Source: Methylobacterium jeotgali (GTDB lineage: Bacteria > Pseudomonadota > Alphaproteobacteria > Rhizobiales > Beijerinckiaceae). Taken from it: a stretch of 43,983 nt of DNA. The DNA lies in assembly GCF_022179345.1 (NCBI RefSeq), contig NZ_BPQR01000053.1, forward strand, positions 1 to 43,983, read 5' to 3'. Of the stretch, positions 17,428 through 26,006 are shown in pieces (the stretch's first letter is position 1; the number at the start of each line of letters is the position of its first letter). Both the position numbers and the translations under genes were made by a program. The notes beneath the pieces were generated by a model, which searched no databases, was not told the DNA's origin, and was given only the letters and a program-made list of their open reading frames with translations.

Positions 17428-18393
17428 TTAACGAGCCGCGGACGCTCCCGCGAGTCGCTCGCGGAGCGAGGCGAGCCAGCCGCGGCCGCCCGCGCCCGAG
17501 GCGCCGACCGAGACCGTGCAGGTCATGCCCGCCACCAGGGTGACGCCCTCGGGCACCCGCTCGATGCGCACCCGCACCGGCACCCGCTGGGCGAGGCGCA
17601 CCCAGGTGTAGACGGGATCGACCGAGGGCAGGCCCTGGGTGCTCGGGGTCGCGTTGGCGGTGGAGATGCCGAGCGTGATGCTCTCGACCCGGCCGCGAAG
17701 GGGGGCGGAGTAGCCCATCAGCGCCGCCTCGACCTCGGCGCCGACCTGAACATGGCCGAGCTTCGTCTCCTCGAAGTAGCCATCGATCCAGAAGGAATCC
17801 GTGTCGATGATCGCGATGTTGACGCTGCCCTTCGCGGCGTAGTCGCCGACCCGCAGGAGCAGATTCGTGACCCGTCCGTTCACGGGCGCCCGCACGGTCG
17901 CCCGGTCGAGATCGACCCTGGCCTGGCGCAGCCGCGCCTGGGCACTCTCCAGCGCGGCCTCGGCGATCCTGGCGGTGCCGGCGAACTGCTGCTTCTCCTC
18001 GATCGAGGTCGAGAGGGTGGTGAGCTGCTCGCGCCGCGCGGCCTGCGCCTGCTTCACCTGGAGATCGGCCTCGCGGTTCTTCACCTCCGCCTCGGCCAGG
18101 GCGACGGCGACCTCGTAGTCGACCGGATCGATCGCGTAGAGCAGATCGCCCTTCGCGACCTGCTGGTTGTCGCGCACGTTGAGCGTGACGATGCGGCCGG
18201 AGACCTCCGGGGCGATGCCCGCGACCTGCGCCCGCACCCGCCCGTCCCGCGTCCAGGGGGCGTGCACGTAGAAATCCCAGACGAAGGCCGCCGCCGCGAA
18301 GGCGAGCACGAGGATCGCCAGCGTCGCGAGGAGCCGGAGCAGGCGGCCGGCGCGGCGCTTGGCGCGAGGGTCGTTCGCAGTCTCGGAGGGCAT
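17428..18393 (-). CDS. HlyD-family periplasmic adaptor of an efflux pump (AaeA-like)
   Basis: 321 residues. One N-terminal membrane segment (LLRLLATLAILVLAFAAAAFVWDFY) anchors a periplasmic adaptor. The lipoyl/barrel half is split by a coiled-coil hairpin, as usual: VAPEVSGRIVTLNVRDNQQVAKGDLLYAIDP-like sequence first, then about 80 helical residues (EAEVKNREADLQVKQAQAARREQ ... LRQARVDLDRATV), then VRAPVNGRVTNLLLRVGDY. IDGYFEETKLGHVQVG is characteristic of the AaeA/EmrA group. It is the last gene of a unit with DUF4345, FUSC and DUF1656 genes; its start directly abuts the DUF1656 stop. Substrate unknown; aromatic acids are typical for this type. Confidence 0.9.
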   Translation of the reverse strand: MPSETANDPRAKRRAGRLLRLLATLAILVLAFAAAAFVWDFYVHAPWTRDGRVRAQVAGIAPEVSGRIVTLNVRDNQQVAKGDLLYAIDPVDYEVAVALAEAEVKNREADLQVKQAQAARREQLTTLSTSIEEKQQFAGTARIAEAALESAQARLRQARVDLDRATVRAPVNGRVTNLLLRVGDYAAKGSVNIAIIDTDSFWIDGYFEETKLGHVQVGAEVEAALMGYSAPLRGRVESITLGISTANATPSTQGLPSVDPVYTWVRLAQRVPVRVRIERVPEGVTLVAGMTCTVSVGASGAGGRGWLASLRERLAGASAAR

Positions 18394-18587
18394 CAGGTGA
18401 GGGCGATCACGAGGGCGAGGAGGCAGACGAACAGGCTCGCCTCGACGAGCGGCGGGTTCGCCACGTAGCGGGCGAGCGGCATCCGCGCGAACAGCATCCG
18501 CAGCAGCACCAGCCCCGCGAAGGCGAGGGCGGCGTAGGCCACGAAGGGCGAGAGCAGGACGCCGTCGATGTCGATGTCGCGGTGCAT
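18393..18587 (-). CDS. DUF1656 (AaeX-like) small membrane protein
   Basis: 64 residues with two membrane segments (LLSPFVAYAALAFAGLVLLRMLF and VEASLFVCLLALVIAL). The pattern of an acidic start (IDIDGVLLSPF), an Arg-Met-rich loop and a second helix is that of DUF1656/AaeX, nearly always encoded between a FUSC permease and an HlyD adaptor, as here. The ATG at 18587 lies 4 bases after the FUSC stop, and its stop overlaps the adaptor start by one base. Role in the pump is not known. Confidence 0.88.
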   Translation of the reverse strand: MHRDIDIDGVLLSPFVAYAALAFAGLVLLRMLFARMPLARYVANPPLVEASLFVCLLALVIALT

Positions 18588-18591
18588 GTCC

Positions 18592-20598
18592 TCAGGCCGG
18601 CCTCGCGGCGAAGCGGCGCAGGAAGCGCCCGTGACGGCTGATAACACGCCCGGCGGCCGCGAGATCGGTCGCCGCCGTCGCGAGATCGAGGGCAGGGCCG
18701 GGCTCCGCCTCCCGCGCCCGGCGCAGGAGGCCGGCGGAGGCCTCGGCCATCGCCCCGGGGGAGGCCACGGCGAGGGCGGCCCGCGCCCGGTCCGCGGCGT
18801 CGCCGAAGCCGGCGGGGAGGCGGTCGAGGGCGGCATGGGTCCGGGTGGCGCAGGCTTCGAGATGCGCGAGCGCGAAGGCGAGCTCCAGGCGCCGGGCCTG
18901 CGCCGGGGCGCGGCCGGTGTTCCACTGGGCGAACTGGGCGAGACGGTCGCTGTTGAGGCTGGTGCGCGTCGTCGCGTCGCCGCCCTCCCCGGCGAGCGCC
19001 GAGCGCAGCGAGCCCCGCGCCGAGCCGAAGGCGAAGGCCCGCGCCTGGTGCGGCGTCACCGGCAGGACGAGGCGCACGGTGATCGCCAGGATCAGCGCCG
19101 CCACGATCACGAGCAGCGCGTTCGAGAGGAAGGCCTGAAGGTCGTAGCTCTGCGGGTTCGAGGGCCCGAGCAGCACGGGGAAGAACACGAGCAGGATGAA
19201 CCCGACCCCGAAGGTCGGCGGGTGCAGGCTCAGGAAGCAGGCCAGGAACACCACCGGCGCGATGGCGATGGCGAGCAGCGGAAAGCCCTGCGCGCCGGCG
19301 AGCACCACGAACAGCACGAACCCGGCGCAGGCGGCGGAAAGGCTCATGCCGATGAGCACGCCGACGGCGAAGCGCTTCGGATCGGGGTTCAGGGCGGAGA
19401 GGGCGCCGGTCGCCGCCACCTGCACCAGGGCGAAGGTCGTCGCCGGCCAGCCCGTCGCCACGAAGAACGCGGCGCTGAGGCCGAAGGCGAGGGCGATCCG
19501 CGCGGCGGCCCGCAGCGCCACGGGGAAGTCGCGGTGCGTCGGGAGCCGGGCATCGCGGACCGGACGACGCCCGGTGGCCAGCGCGCGGGCCCCGTCCCGC
19601 ACGTGGAAGGCGGCTGTCGCGAGGTCGAGGGCGCGGCGCAGGGCGAGCACCTCCGCGGGGTCGGGATCGGAGGCGTGGGTGGCGGCGTCGAAGAGCACAC
19701 GCAGGCGGGCGAGACCGGGCTCGAACGCCTCCGGCTCGGCCGTGGGCACGAGGCGTGCGCAGATCGCGCGGGCCTCGGCGACCCGCTCGGAGCCGGGGGG
19801 CACGGCGGCGGCCGCGGCCGGAAAGGTCCGTGCCGCCGCGATCATCGCGTAGAGCCCGGCGAGGGCGCTGCGGGCGCCGGCCGCCCGCTGCGGCCCATCG
19901 TCGAGCTCCCCGGCGATGGCGGAGGCGTCCGCGCGCATCGGCGCGACGAGGCGGATCATGGCGAGCGCCCGGACCGGGCCGGGATCGCCCCGCTCCACCG
20001 CCTCGACGGCGAAGGCGGAGACCGTCGCGACCGCCTCGTCGAGCGTCCGCCGCAGGGCCTGCCAGGTGCTCGGCGAGGCGAGCGCGTCGTTGATGAAGGT
20101 GATCGCCGCGATGCCGACCGTGATCGCCGCGACGCGGGCGAGCGCGGCGTCGAAGGCCTGCTGCGGCGCGTCGAGATGGGCGATGGCAATGATCGCGACC
20201 GTGTAGCCCGAGAGCATCGCGCCATAGGCGCGGGTGTCCTGAAGGTAGTTCGCGGCGAACACGCACAGGCTCAGCCAGGCGGTGAAGCCGACGAGCATCA
20301 GCACCCGGTCCTGCCCGAAGGCCGCCACGAGGACGATCGAGACGGCGCCGCCGATCAGCGTGCCGAGGAAGCGGTAGAGCGCCTTCGAGAGCGCCTGCCC
20401 GCGCTTGGGCTGGGCGAGGATCGCCACGCAGACCATCGCCGAGCCGGCGCTGTCGAGCTGGAGCCAGAACGCCGCGTAGAGGGCCAGCACCATCGCGAGC
20501 CAGATGCGCGCCGCGAAGGCCCAGGCCGAGGGCGGCGGCACCACCCGCTCGGCGAGGTCGAGGGCGCGGTCGAGCCGCGTCCCGACGGCCTCAGACAT
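18592..20598 (-). CDS. FUSC-family inner-membrane efflux permease (AaeB-like)
   Basis: 668 residues. Two repeats are visible, each a bundle of membrane helices followed by a soluble domain: first near AARIWLAMVLALYAAFWLQLDS through ITVGIAAITFINDAL, second near AARIALAFGLSAAFFVATGW through ALLVIVAALILAITVRLVLPV. AQPKRGQALSKALYRFLGTLIGG and LNPDPKRFAVGVLIGMSLS are the paired repeat signatures of FUSC permeases. I place the start at the ATG at 20598 (MSEAVGTRLDRALDLAER); the longer frame to 20718 lies inside the DUF4345 gene. It overlaps that gene by 8 bp. With the adaptor and DUF1656 protein it forms an AaeXAB-type exporter. Confidence 0.92.
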   Translation of the reverse strand: MSEAVGTRLDRALDLAERVVPPPSAWAFAARIWLAMVLALYAAFWLQLDSAGSAMVCVAILAQPKRGQALSKALYRFLGTLIGGAVSIVLVAAFGQDRVLMLVGFTAWLSLCVFAANYLQDTRAYGAMLSGYTVAIIAIAHLDAPQQAFDAALARVAAITVGIAAITFINDALASPSTWQALRRTLDEAVATVSAFAVEAVERGDPGPVRALAMIRLVAPMRADASAIAGELDDGPQRAAGARSALAGLYAMIAAARTFPAAAAAVPPGSERVAEARAICARLVPTAEPEAFEPGLARLRVLFDAATHASDPDPAEVLALRRALDLATAAFHVRDGARALATGRRPVRDARLPTHRDFPVALRAAARIALAFGLSAAFFVATGWPATTFALVQVAATGALSALNPDPKRFAVGVLIGMSLSAACAGFVLFVVLAGAQGFPLLAIAIAPVVFLACFLSLHPPTFGVGFILLVFFPVLLGPSNPQSYDLQAFLSNALLVIVAALILAITVRLVLPVTPHQARAFAFGSARGSLRSALAGEGGDATTRTSLNSDRLAQFAQWNTGRAPAQARRLELAFALAHLEACATRTHAALDRLPAGFGDAADRARAALAVASPGAMAEASAGLLRRAREAEPGPALDLATAATDLAAAGRVISRHGRFLRRFAARPA

Positions 20599-21028
20599 CG
20601 CCGGTGGGACGGGTGGCCGGATCGAGGGCCTGCGCCGCGTCGCGCGCCCTGCCGGCGACCCGCGCCTGCCAGAGGCAGAGCAGGGGCGTGACCACGAGCT
20701 CCATGCCGAGGGCGGCAAGCATCGTCGCGGAGGGCAGGCCCGTCAGCCACAGGCCGAGGAGCCGGGCGAGGCCGCCGAGCACCACGACGAGGGTGAGGAA
20801 CCGGAACAGGCGCGCCTTGGTCTCAATCCCCGGCACGCAGGACCAGAACAACAGGCCGATGCCGGTGAGCAGCCCCGAGAGGTAGCGGAAATGGCTGTCG
20901 GCGGAGACGTCGGCGACGCCGGCCGAGAGGCCGTTGGCGCCGAACAGCACCCCGTAGAGCCCGGCCAGCACCGGCACCAGCCCGGCCACCGCCACCACCC
21001 GCTGCAGCAGGCGGCGCTCGCCCTCCAT
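20591..21028 (-). CDS. DUF4345-type small membrane protein
   Basis: 145 residues with four membrane segments (VVAVAGLVPVLAGLYGVLFG, YLSGLLTGIGLLFWSCVPGIE, FLTLVVVLGGLARLLGLWLTG, LAALGMELVVTPLLCLWQARVA). The FRYLSGLL and VLGGLARLLGL stretches match the DUF4345 pattern. The ATG at 21028 is chosen over longer in-frame starts that would run through the upstream secreted-protein gene. Its stop overlaps the FUSC start by 8 bp, so it is coupled to the efflux genes. Its role in them is unclear. Confidence 0.78.
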   Translation of the reverse strand: MEGERRLLQRVVAVAGLVPVLAGLYGVLFGANGLSAGVADVSADSHFRYLSGLLTGIGLLFWSCVPGIETKARLFRFLTLVVVLGGLARLLGLWLTGLPSATMLAALGMELVVTPLLCLWQARVAGRARDAAQALDPATRPTGDV

Positions 21029-21042
21029 GGCGGCCGGCGCGC

Positions 21043-21297
21043 TCAGGCCCGTTGCTCCTTCAGGCGCTTCACGCACTTGCTCATGTATTGCGGCCAGCGC
21101 GGCCCCTGGGCGGTCTTCTCCGCGGCGGAAAGCGCCCGCCACTCGACCCCGCACTTCTTCTGCCGCTCGCGGCCGGCGAGCTGCCCGACCGTCGGCTCCT
21201 TGGCGCCCGCGCCTTGCGCGGCGGCCGGAAGCGGCAGGGCGACGGCGAGCGCCAGGAAGGCCGCCGAGATGGCCGCCGGGACGATGCGTGCGGGCAT
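21043..21297 (-). CDS. Small secreted Cys-containing protein (PsiF-like repeat possible)
   Basis: 84 residues. A signal peptide is clear (PAAISAAFLALAVALPLPAAAQG, cleavage probably after AAAQ). The mature part of about 55 residues has two Cys (QKKCGVEW and MSKCVKRLK) around a helical segment, which recalls the PsiF repeat layout but is too short for a firm call. It lies 14 bases upstream of the DUF4345 gene on the same strand and may head the efflux transcript. Function unknown. Confidence 0.65.
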   Translation of the reverse strand: MPARIVPAAISAAFLALAVALPLPAAAQGAGAKEPTVGQLAGRERQKKCGVEWRALSAAEKTAQGPRWPQYMSKCVKRLKEQRA

Positions 21298-21424
21298 GTA
21301 AGAATCCGGTCGCGTGGTTCACCCGATGAGCCGGGCCCCCCATCTCAGCGGCAAGGCGGTTCCGCGGCAAGGGGTTGCGAGCCCCGCCCGCACGCTACCC
21401 ACGGCTTCCGCACGGGAACCAAGC

Positions 21425-21453
21425 TTGAGCGGAGAGGGTAAAACGGCTTAGCT
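21425..21453 (+). promoter_or_regulatory. Possible promoter of the GST gene
   Basis: TTGAGC (21425-21430) and TTAGCT (21448-21453) are 17 bp apart, giving a leader of about 80 nt before the ATG at 21540. The -35 is good and the -10 poor. The remaining 242 bp between divergent genes show nothing else I can support. Confidence 0.35.
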
Positions 21454-21539
21454 GGCAGCCGCGCCGACGACAGCCCGAAGGGCGGCGCGGCCGATCCGGC
21501 AGGAGCCAGACCCCCGGGAACGGGACAGAGGAGCGGGAC

Positions 21540-22175
21540 ATGGCGGCCGTCACCGGCAAACCGATCGACGTCCACACCTGGAGCACGCCGAACGGCTGGA
21601 AGGTGCCGATCATGCTGGAGGAGTGCGGCATCCCCTACCGCATCGTGCCGGTCAACATCGGCCGGGGCGACCAGATGGCGTCGGACTTCCTCAAGATCTC
21701 GCCGAACAACAAGATCCCCGCCATCGTCGACTACGACGGGCCGGGTGGCGCGCCGATCAGCGTCTTCGAATCGGGGGCGATCCTGCAGTATCTCGGCCGC
21801 AAGAGCGGCTGCCACTACCCGAGCGAGGAGCGCGCCCGCACTCTCGTCGACCAGTGGCTGTTCTGGCAGGTCGGGGGCCTTGGGCCGATGCTCGGGCAGG
21901 CCCACCATTTCCGCATCTACGCGCAGGAGAAGATCCCCTACGCGATCGAGCGCTTCACCACGGAGGCGGACCGCCTCTACCGGGTGCTCGACACAAGGCT
22001 CGGCGAGGCGGAGTACCTGGCCGGCGACTACTCCATCGCCGACATGGCCTGCGTGACCTGGGCGAAGTTCCACGAGAAGCAGGGCATCGACCTCGCCGCC
22101 CTGCCGAACGTCGCCCGCTGGCTGAAGGCGGTGCTCGCCCGCCCCGCTGTGCAGCGGGGCCTCGCCGCGATCTGA
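21540..22175 (+). CDS. Glutathione S-transferase (YfcG/YghU-like)
   Basis: 211 residues; GAGGAG lies upstream of the ATG. The thioredoxin-fold half starts IDVHTWSTPNGWKVPIMLEECGIPY, and the TPNGWKV motif is typical of the nu-class (YfcG/YghU) enzymes, which have disulfide-bond reductase activity. SPNNKIPAIVDYDG and VFESGAILQYLGRKSG are the glutathione-binding cis-Pro and ESGAI motifs. The all-helical half includes SIADMACVTWAKFHEKQGIDLAALPNVARWL. It converges on the DUF2147 gene with a 19 bp gap. Confidence 0.93.
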   Translation: MAAVTGKPIDVHTWSTPNGWKVPIMLEECGIPYRIVPVNIGRGDQMASDFLKISPNNKIPAIVDYDGPGGAPISVFESGAILQYLGRKSGCHYPSEERARTLVDQWLFWQVGGLGPMLGQAHHFRIYAQEKIPYAIERFTTEADRLYRVLDTRLGEAEYLAGDYSIADMACVTWAKFHEKQGIDLAALPNVARWLKAVLARPAVQRGLAAI

Positions 22176-22194
22176 GAGCCTGCTCCTCGGCGGC

Positions 22195-22746
22195 CTACTC
22201 TTCGGCGGCCTTGACGGGCTTGCCCGCGACCTTCGGCTTCGCCGCGTCCTTGGCGGCCTCCGGGGCCGCCGCCGCCTGCTGGTTCACGTCGGGCACGCGG
22301 GTCCAGGTCTGCGAGCCGCACAGCACCTTGAGCAGGCAGCCTGACACGGACAGCTCCGAGGCGCTCTCGCGCTCCAGGCTGACCTGATAGATCTTGCCTT
22401 CCTCGATGTTGTAGATGTCGCCGGAGAACTTCTGCTCGTCCGGCTTCAACCCCTCGATGAGCGGCAGGCCCATCACCGGGCGGGTGCGCTTCTTCGGGTC
22501 GGGGTTCTTGATGTCGGTGCGCGGGGCACCGGCATCGGTGTTGGGCACCTTCAGCCACACCACCTTGCCGCAGACATGGGCCTGGGAGGGCCCGCAGCGG
22601 TCGATGCGGATCTTGGCGCGGCCGTCCTCCGTGAGCCAGGTGCCGGACGGATCCTTGCCGACCTCGGCAAGAGCCGCGGGGACATGGGCGGCGGTGGCGA
22701 GGCCGGCAAGCGCGAGCGCGGCGAGAAGCGGGCGGGACGCGGGCAT
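22195..22746 (-). CDS. DUF2147 secreted protein
   Basis: 183 residues from the ATG at 22746. The signal peptide is LLAALALAGLATAAHVPAALA. The mature domain opens with DPSGTWLTEDGRAKIRIDRCG, contains CGKVVWLKVPN and ends near LSVSGCLLKVLCGSQTWTRV, the usual DUF2147 (lipocalin-like) pattern with four Cys that could form disulfides. The last 40 residues are an Ala/Lys/Pro-rich tail. Such proteins are exported and of unknown function. Confidence 0.87.
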   Translation of the reverse strand: MPASRPLLAALALAGLATAAHVPAALAEVGKDPSGTWLTEDGRAKIRIDRCGPSQAHVCGKVVWLKVPNTDAGAPRTDIKNPDPKKRTRPVMGLPLIEGLKPDEQKFSGDIYNIEEGKIYQVSLERESASELSVSGCLLKVLCGSQTWTRVPDVNQQAAAAPEAAKDAAKPKVAGKPVKAAEE

Positions 22747-22869
22747 GGACAGATCTCCGTGGTGGCGGGGTCGTCTGCCCTGGAGTGAAGTGTCGCATTC
22801 GGGCGATTTTTCGGCGGTGTTGCGCCGGAGCCATGGCCACGCTTCCCGCCGATGGCCGGAGAAGTCGGG

Positions 22870-22897
22870 TTGAGGGGCGGTGAGGGCAGGGCTATAA
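22870..22897 (+). promoter_or_regulatory. Predicted sigma-70 promoter of ndk
   Basis: TTGAGG (22870-22875), a 16 bp spacer and CTATAA (22892-22897) followed by GCCCGGCG, the same downstream context as at gatC. The leader to the ATG at 22962 is about 57 nt. Confidence 0.6.
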
Positions 22898-22961
22898 GCC
22901 CGGCGCCGTTGCGGAAATCCCGCCCGCGACACCACCATCACAGACGGAAACCGGACGGACC

Positions 22962-23384
22962 ATGGCCACCGAGCGCACCTTCTCCATCCTCAAGCCCGAC
23001 GCCACGAAGCGGAACCTCACCGGCGCGGTGAACGCCGTGATCGAGGAGGCGGGCCTGCGCATCGTCGGCCAGCGCCGCATCCAGATGAGCCGCGCCCAGG
23101 CGGAAAAGTTCTACGAGGTCCACAAGGAGCGCCCCTTCTTCGGCGAGCTCGTGGAGTTCATGACCTCCGGCCCCGTGGTCGTGCAGGTGCTCGAGGGCGA
23201 GAACGCCGTGGCGAAGTACCGCGAGGTGATGGGCGCCACCAACCCGGCCCAGGCCGCCGAGGGCACGATCCGCAAGCGCTTCGCCCAGTCGGTCGGCGAG
23301 AACACCGTGCACGGCTCCGACTCCGCCGAGAACGCCGCGATCGAGATCGCCCAGTTCTTCGGCGAGGGCGACATCGCCGGCTGA
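22962..23384 (+). CDS. ndk: Nucleoside-diphosphate kinase
   Basis: 140 residues. It balances NTP and dNTP pools by transferring the gamma phosphate through a phosphohistidine, His117 in [25 protein letters not shown] and [17 protein letters not shown] are diagnostic. It has its own promoter and terminator, so it is a single-gene unit. Confidence 0.98.
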   Translation: MATERTFSILKPDATKRNLTGAVNAVIEEAGLRIVGQRRIQMSRAQAEKFYEVHKERPFFGELVEFMTSGPVVVQVLEGENAVAKYREVMGATNPAQAAEGTIRKRFAQSVGENTVHGSDSAENAAIEIAQFFGEGDIAG

Positions 23385-23392
23385 TCCCGGGT

Positions 23393-23417
23393 GGCGCGCG
23401 GGGCACACCCGCGCGCC
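23393..23417 (+). terminator. Intrinsic terminator of ndk
   Basis: A 10 bp perfect stem (GGCGCGCGGG at 23393-23402 with CCCGCGCGCC at 23408-23417) around a 5 nt loop, followed by GTCTTTCTC. It begins eight bases after the ndk stop. Confidence 0.8.
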
Positions 23418-23544
23418 GTCTTTCTCGGTACTCTCCCGCAAACCCTCGCTGTGGCGGAGGCGCCCTTGACGGAGCGCTCTCGGGAGGAGTCCAACGGCCC
23501 CCGGTCCATCGGGACCTCACGCCACCGGACTCGAACACCCCGCC

Positions 23545-23910
23545 ATGACGACGCGCCGCCTCCCCACGCTGATCGCCGCCGGCCTCCTCGCCCTCGGCGC
23601 GACCGCCGCCCTCGCCGCCGGCTCCTCCGCGCCCTTCGAGCAATACCAGCCCGACCCGGCGCTGCGCACCGCGCCGAAGGCGAACCTCGAGAGCCGCGTC
23701 CGCCACGCCTGCACGGTCATCCAGGCCCGCATGACCAGCGCTCCCGAGGCCTCCCTTGAGCGGCCCTGCGGCTGCTACGCCAGGCAGACCCTGCGCAGCC
23801 TCGACGAGAGCGAGATCGAGGCCTACCGCACCACCGGCTACTTCAACGACTCCGCCCGCGCCAAGGCGCTCTCGGCGCTCGATTCCTGCAAGCTCCAGCG
23901 CCCGGTCTGA
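23545..23910 (+). CDS. Small exported protein with four cysteines, unknown family
   Basis: 121 residues. The signal peptide is LPTLIAAGLLALGATAALAAG. The mature part has Cys in HACTVIQ, CGC (RPCGCYARQTL) and DSCKL, so two disulfides are possible in the periplasm. The segment TLRSLDESEIEAYRTTGYFNDSARAKALSAL-like is helical. I do not recognise a family. It stands alone between the ndk terminator and its own terminator at 23931-23972. Confidence 0.75.
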   Translation: MTTRRLPTLIAAGLLALGATAALAAGSSAPFEQYQPDPALRTAPKANLESRVRHACTVIQARMTSAPEASLERPCGCYARQTLRSLDESEIEAYRTTGYFNDSARAKALSALDSCKLQRPV

Positions 23911-23930
23911 GGCAGACCGCATCGATCGGC

Positions 23931-23972
23931 GAGAGCGCCCCGGCCCGGTGGAGACCGCGCCGGGGCGCTCTC
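23931..23972 (+). terminator. Intrinsic terminator
   Basis: A 14 bp perfect stem, 23931-23944 with 23959-23972 (GAGAGCGCCCCGGC and its complement), a 14 nt loop, then GTTTC. It ends the small secreted-protein gene. Confidence 0.8.
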
Positions 23973-24064
23973 GTTTCATGCCGCTTCCGTACGGGAGCGG
24001 GTGGTGCAAAGGGTTGCTGTCCCCGACCGCGTGACTGGGTTCATGCATTGGCCGGGACGCGCGC

Positions 24065-24118
24065 CTCCCTCCACCCTCTGCGGGGGAGGGTCCCTCGCGT
24101 AGGCGAGGGTGGAGGGAG
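24065..24118. repeat. REP-like hairpin between convergent genes
   Basis: A perfect 14 bp stem (24065-24078 with 24105-24118) encloses 26 nt that can form alternative hairpins (CCCTCGC 24092-24098 with GCGAGGG 24103-24109). It belongs to the same CT/GA-rich class as the elements near 16.7, 32.1 and 37.8 kb. It lies downstream of both flanking genes (secreted protein on plus, purN on minus). Confidence 0.65.
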
Positions 24119-24150
24119 CCCGCGACTCCCGCGACATCCCGAAAACCGTT

Positions 24151-24798
24151 TCAGAGGCTGAGCAGGGCGCCGCCCGCGTCGCGTGCCGCCTCCGCGAGGA
24201 TCACCCGGCCGCCCTCGAGGCGGGCCCGGCCGGAGGCGATCATCGCCAGCGCCGCCGGGTAGAGCCGGTGCTCCTGCACCAGCACCCGGGCGGCGAGCGC
24301 GTCGGCGTCGTCGCCGGGCAGCACGGGCACCGCCGCCTGGGCGACGATCGGCCCGGCATCGAGCTCCGGCACCACGTAGTGGACGCTGCACCCGTGCACG
24401 CGCACGCCCGCGGCGAGCGCCTGCTCGTGGGTGTGCGTGCCCCGGAACAGGGGCAGCAGGGAGGGATGGATGTTGATCATCCGCCCGGCCCAGGCCTCCA
24501 CGAAGCCCGGCGTCAGGATGCGCATGAAGCCCGCGAGCACCACGAGCTCGATGCCGGCCTCCCGCAGAGCGCCGTCGAGGGCGGCGTCGAAGGAGCCACG
24601 GTCCGGGTAGGCCCGGTGGTCGAGGGCGAGCGTCGGGATGCGCTGCCCGGCGGCGTAGGCGAGGCCCGCGGCCTCCGGACGGTTCGAGAGCACCAGGGCG
24701 ATCTCGGCGGGATAGTCCGCAGCCTTGGCCGCCTCGACCAGGACGGTCATGTTCGAGCCGCGGCCCGAGATCAGGACCGCGGTGCGGGTCCGGCTCAT
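24151..24798 (-). CDS. purN: Phosphoribosylglycinamide formyltransferase
   Basis: 215 residues. It transfers a formyl group from 10-formyl-THF to GAR, step 3 of purine synthesis. Signature blocks are [26 protein letters not shown], the catalytic Asn-His in [39 protein letters not shown] (catalytic Asp), and VQEHRLYP. The ATG at 24798 overlaps the purM stop by 4 bp (ATGA), so it is coupled to purM, the usual alphaproteobacterial pair. Confidence 0.97.
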   Translation of the reverse strand: MSRTRTAVLISGRGSNMTVLVEAAKAADYPAEIALVLSNRPEAAGLAYAAGQRIPTLALDHRAYPDRGSFDAALDGALREAGIELVVLAGFMRILTPGFVEAWAGRMINIHPSLLPLFRGTHTHEQALAAGVRVHGCSVHYVVPELDAGPIVAQAAVPVLPGDDADALAARVLVQEHRLYPAALAMIASGRARLEGGRVILAEAARDAGGALLSL

Positions 24799-25865
24799 GC
24801 GAGCGCGAGGCGGCCGGAGAAGGTCACGGGCTCGGGGCCCCGCTCGGTGACGCGGCCGATGGCGACCGGCCGCTCGCCGGCTTTCTCGAGAGCCGCGCGC
24901 ACGGCGTCGGCCCGGTCGGCGGCGGCGATCACGACCATGCCGATGCCGCAGTTGAAGGTGCGCAGCATCTCGCGCTCGGCGACCCCGCCCGTCGCCGCGA
25001 GCCAGCCGAACACCGGCGGCGGCGCCACGGCGTCGAGGTCCATGGCGATGCCGAGATGCCCCGGCAGCACGCGGGGCAGGTTGTCGGGAAAGCCGCCGCC
25101 GGTGATGTGCGCGAGCGCCCTTATGCCGTCGGTCTCCTTCAGCGCAGCGAGCAGCGGCTTCACGTAGATGCGGGTCGGCTCGAGCAGCGCCTCGCCGAGG
25201 CTGCTTCCAGGCGCGAAGGGGGCGGGCGCGTCGTAGGGGAGCCCGCTGGCAACGACGATGCGGCGGACCAGCGAGTAGCCGTTCGAGTGGACGCCGGAGG
25301 AGGGGAGCCCGAGCACCACATCGCCCGCGGCCAGCTCCTCGCGGGGCAGCAGCGTGCCGCGCTCGGCGGCGCCCACCGCGAAACCCGCGAGGTCGTAATC
25401 CTCGCCCGAGTAGAGGCCGGGCATCTCGGCGGTCTCACCGCCGATCAGCGCGCAGCCGGCCCGGCGGCAGCCCTCGGCGATGCCGCGCACGATGTCGGCG
25501 CCGATGCCCGGCACGAGGCGGCCGGTGGCGAGGTAGTCGAGGAAGAACAGGGGCTCGGCGCCCTGGACGATGATGTCGTTCACGCACATCGCCACGAGAT
25601 CGATGCCGATGGTGTCGTGGCGGCCGGTGTCGATGGCGATCTTCACCTTGGTGCCGACGCCGTCGTTGGCGGCCACCAGGATCGGGTCTGAGAAGCCCGC
25701 GGCCTTGAGATCGAACAGGCCGCCGAAGCCGCCGATCTCCGCGTCGGCGCCGGGGCGGCGGGTGGCGCGCACCAGCGGCTTGATCGCCTCGACCATGGCG
25801 TTGCCGGCGTCGATGTCGACGCCCGCCCCCGCGTAGGTCATGCCCTTGTCGTTCTCGGCCGCCAT
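24795..25865 (-). CDS. purM: Phosphoribosylformylglycinamidine cyclo-ligase (AIR synthetase)
   Basis: 356 residues from the ATG at 25865. It closes the imidazole ring of AIR (step 5 of purine synthesis). Blocks: [87 protein letters not shown] and [16 protein letters not shown]. The open frame extends upstream to 26591 but that portion is the reverse of the divergent perM gene and is not PurM-like. It is divergent from perM over 141 bp. Confidence 0.98.
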   Translation of the reverse strand: MAAENDKGMTYAGAGVDIDAGNAMVEAIKPLVRATRRPGADAEIGGFGGLFDLKAAGFSDPILVAANDGVGTKVKIAIDTGRHDTIGIDLVAMCVNDIIVQGAEPLFFLDYLATGRLVPGIGADIVRGIAEGCRRAGCALIGGETAEMPGLYSGEDYDLAGFAVGAAERGTLLPREELAAGDVVLGLPSSGVHSNGYSLVRRIVVASGLPYDAPAPFAPGSSLGEALLEPTRIYVKPLLAALKETDGIRALAHITGGGFPDNLPRVLPGHLGIAMDLDAVAPPPVFGWLAATGGVAEREMLRTFNCGIGMVVIAAADRADAVRAALEKAGERPVAIGRVTERGPEPVTFSGRLALA

Positions 25866-25950
25866 GCCCGCAAACCTGTCCCGTCTCGTTCGGCCGGTCT
25901 CTATCGGCTTCGGAGCGCCAGCGCGAGTCGGGCACGGGCGGCGCGCCCTT

Positions 25951-25988
25951 GATCGGGCGGGGCTTCGCACCCAAGGTCGCGCCCGATC
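25951..25988. other. Inverted repeat in the purM-perM divergent spacer
   Basis: GATCGGGCG (25951-25959) is complementary to CGCCCGATC (25980-25988), with 20 bases between. It ends 18 bases before the perM ATG, so it could be an operator or a leader hairpin. There is no match to a known regulator site that I recognise. Confidence 0.35.
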
Positions 25989-26006
25989 GAAGCGGGGGCG
26001 GCGCGG

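Noticed and set aside
16975..17431. Two open frames (16975-17268 and 17141-17431) in the convergent spacer
   Set aside because: No ribosome-binding site, no domain, and Cys/Arg/Ser-rich translations; the frames overlap each other.
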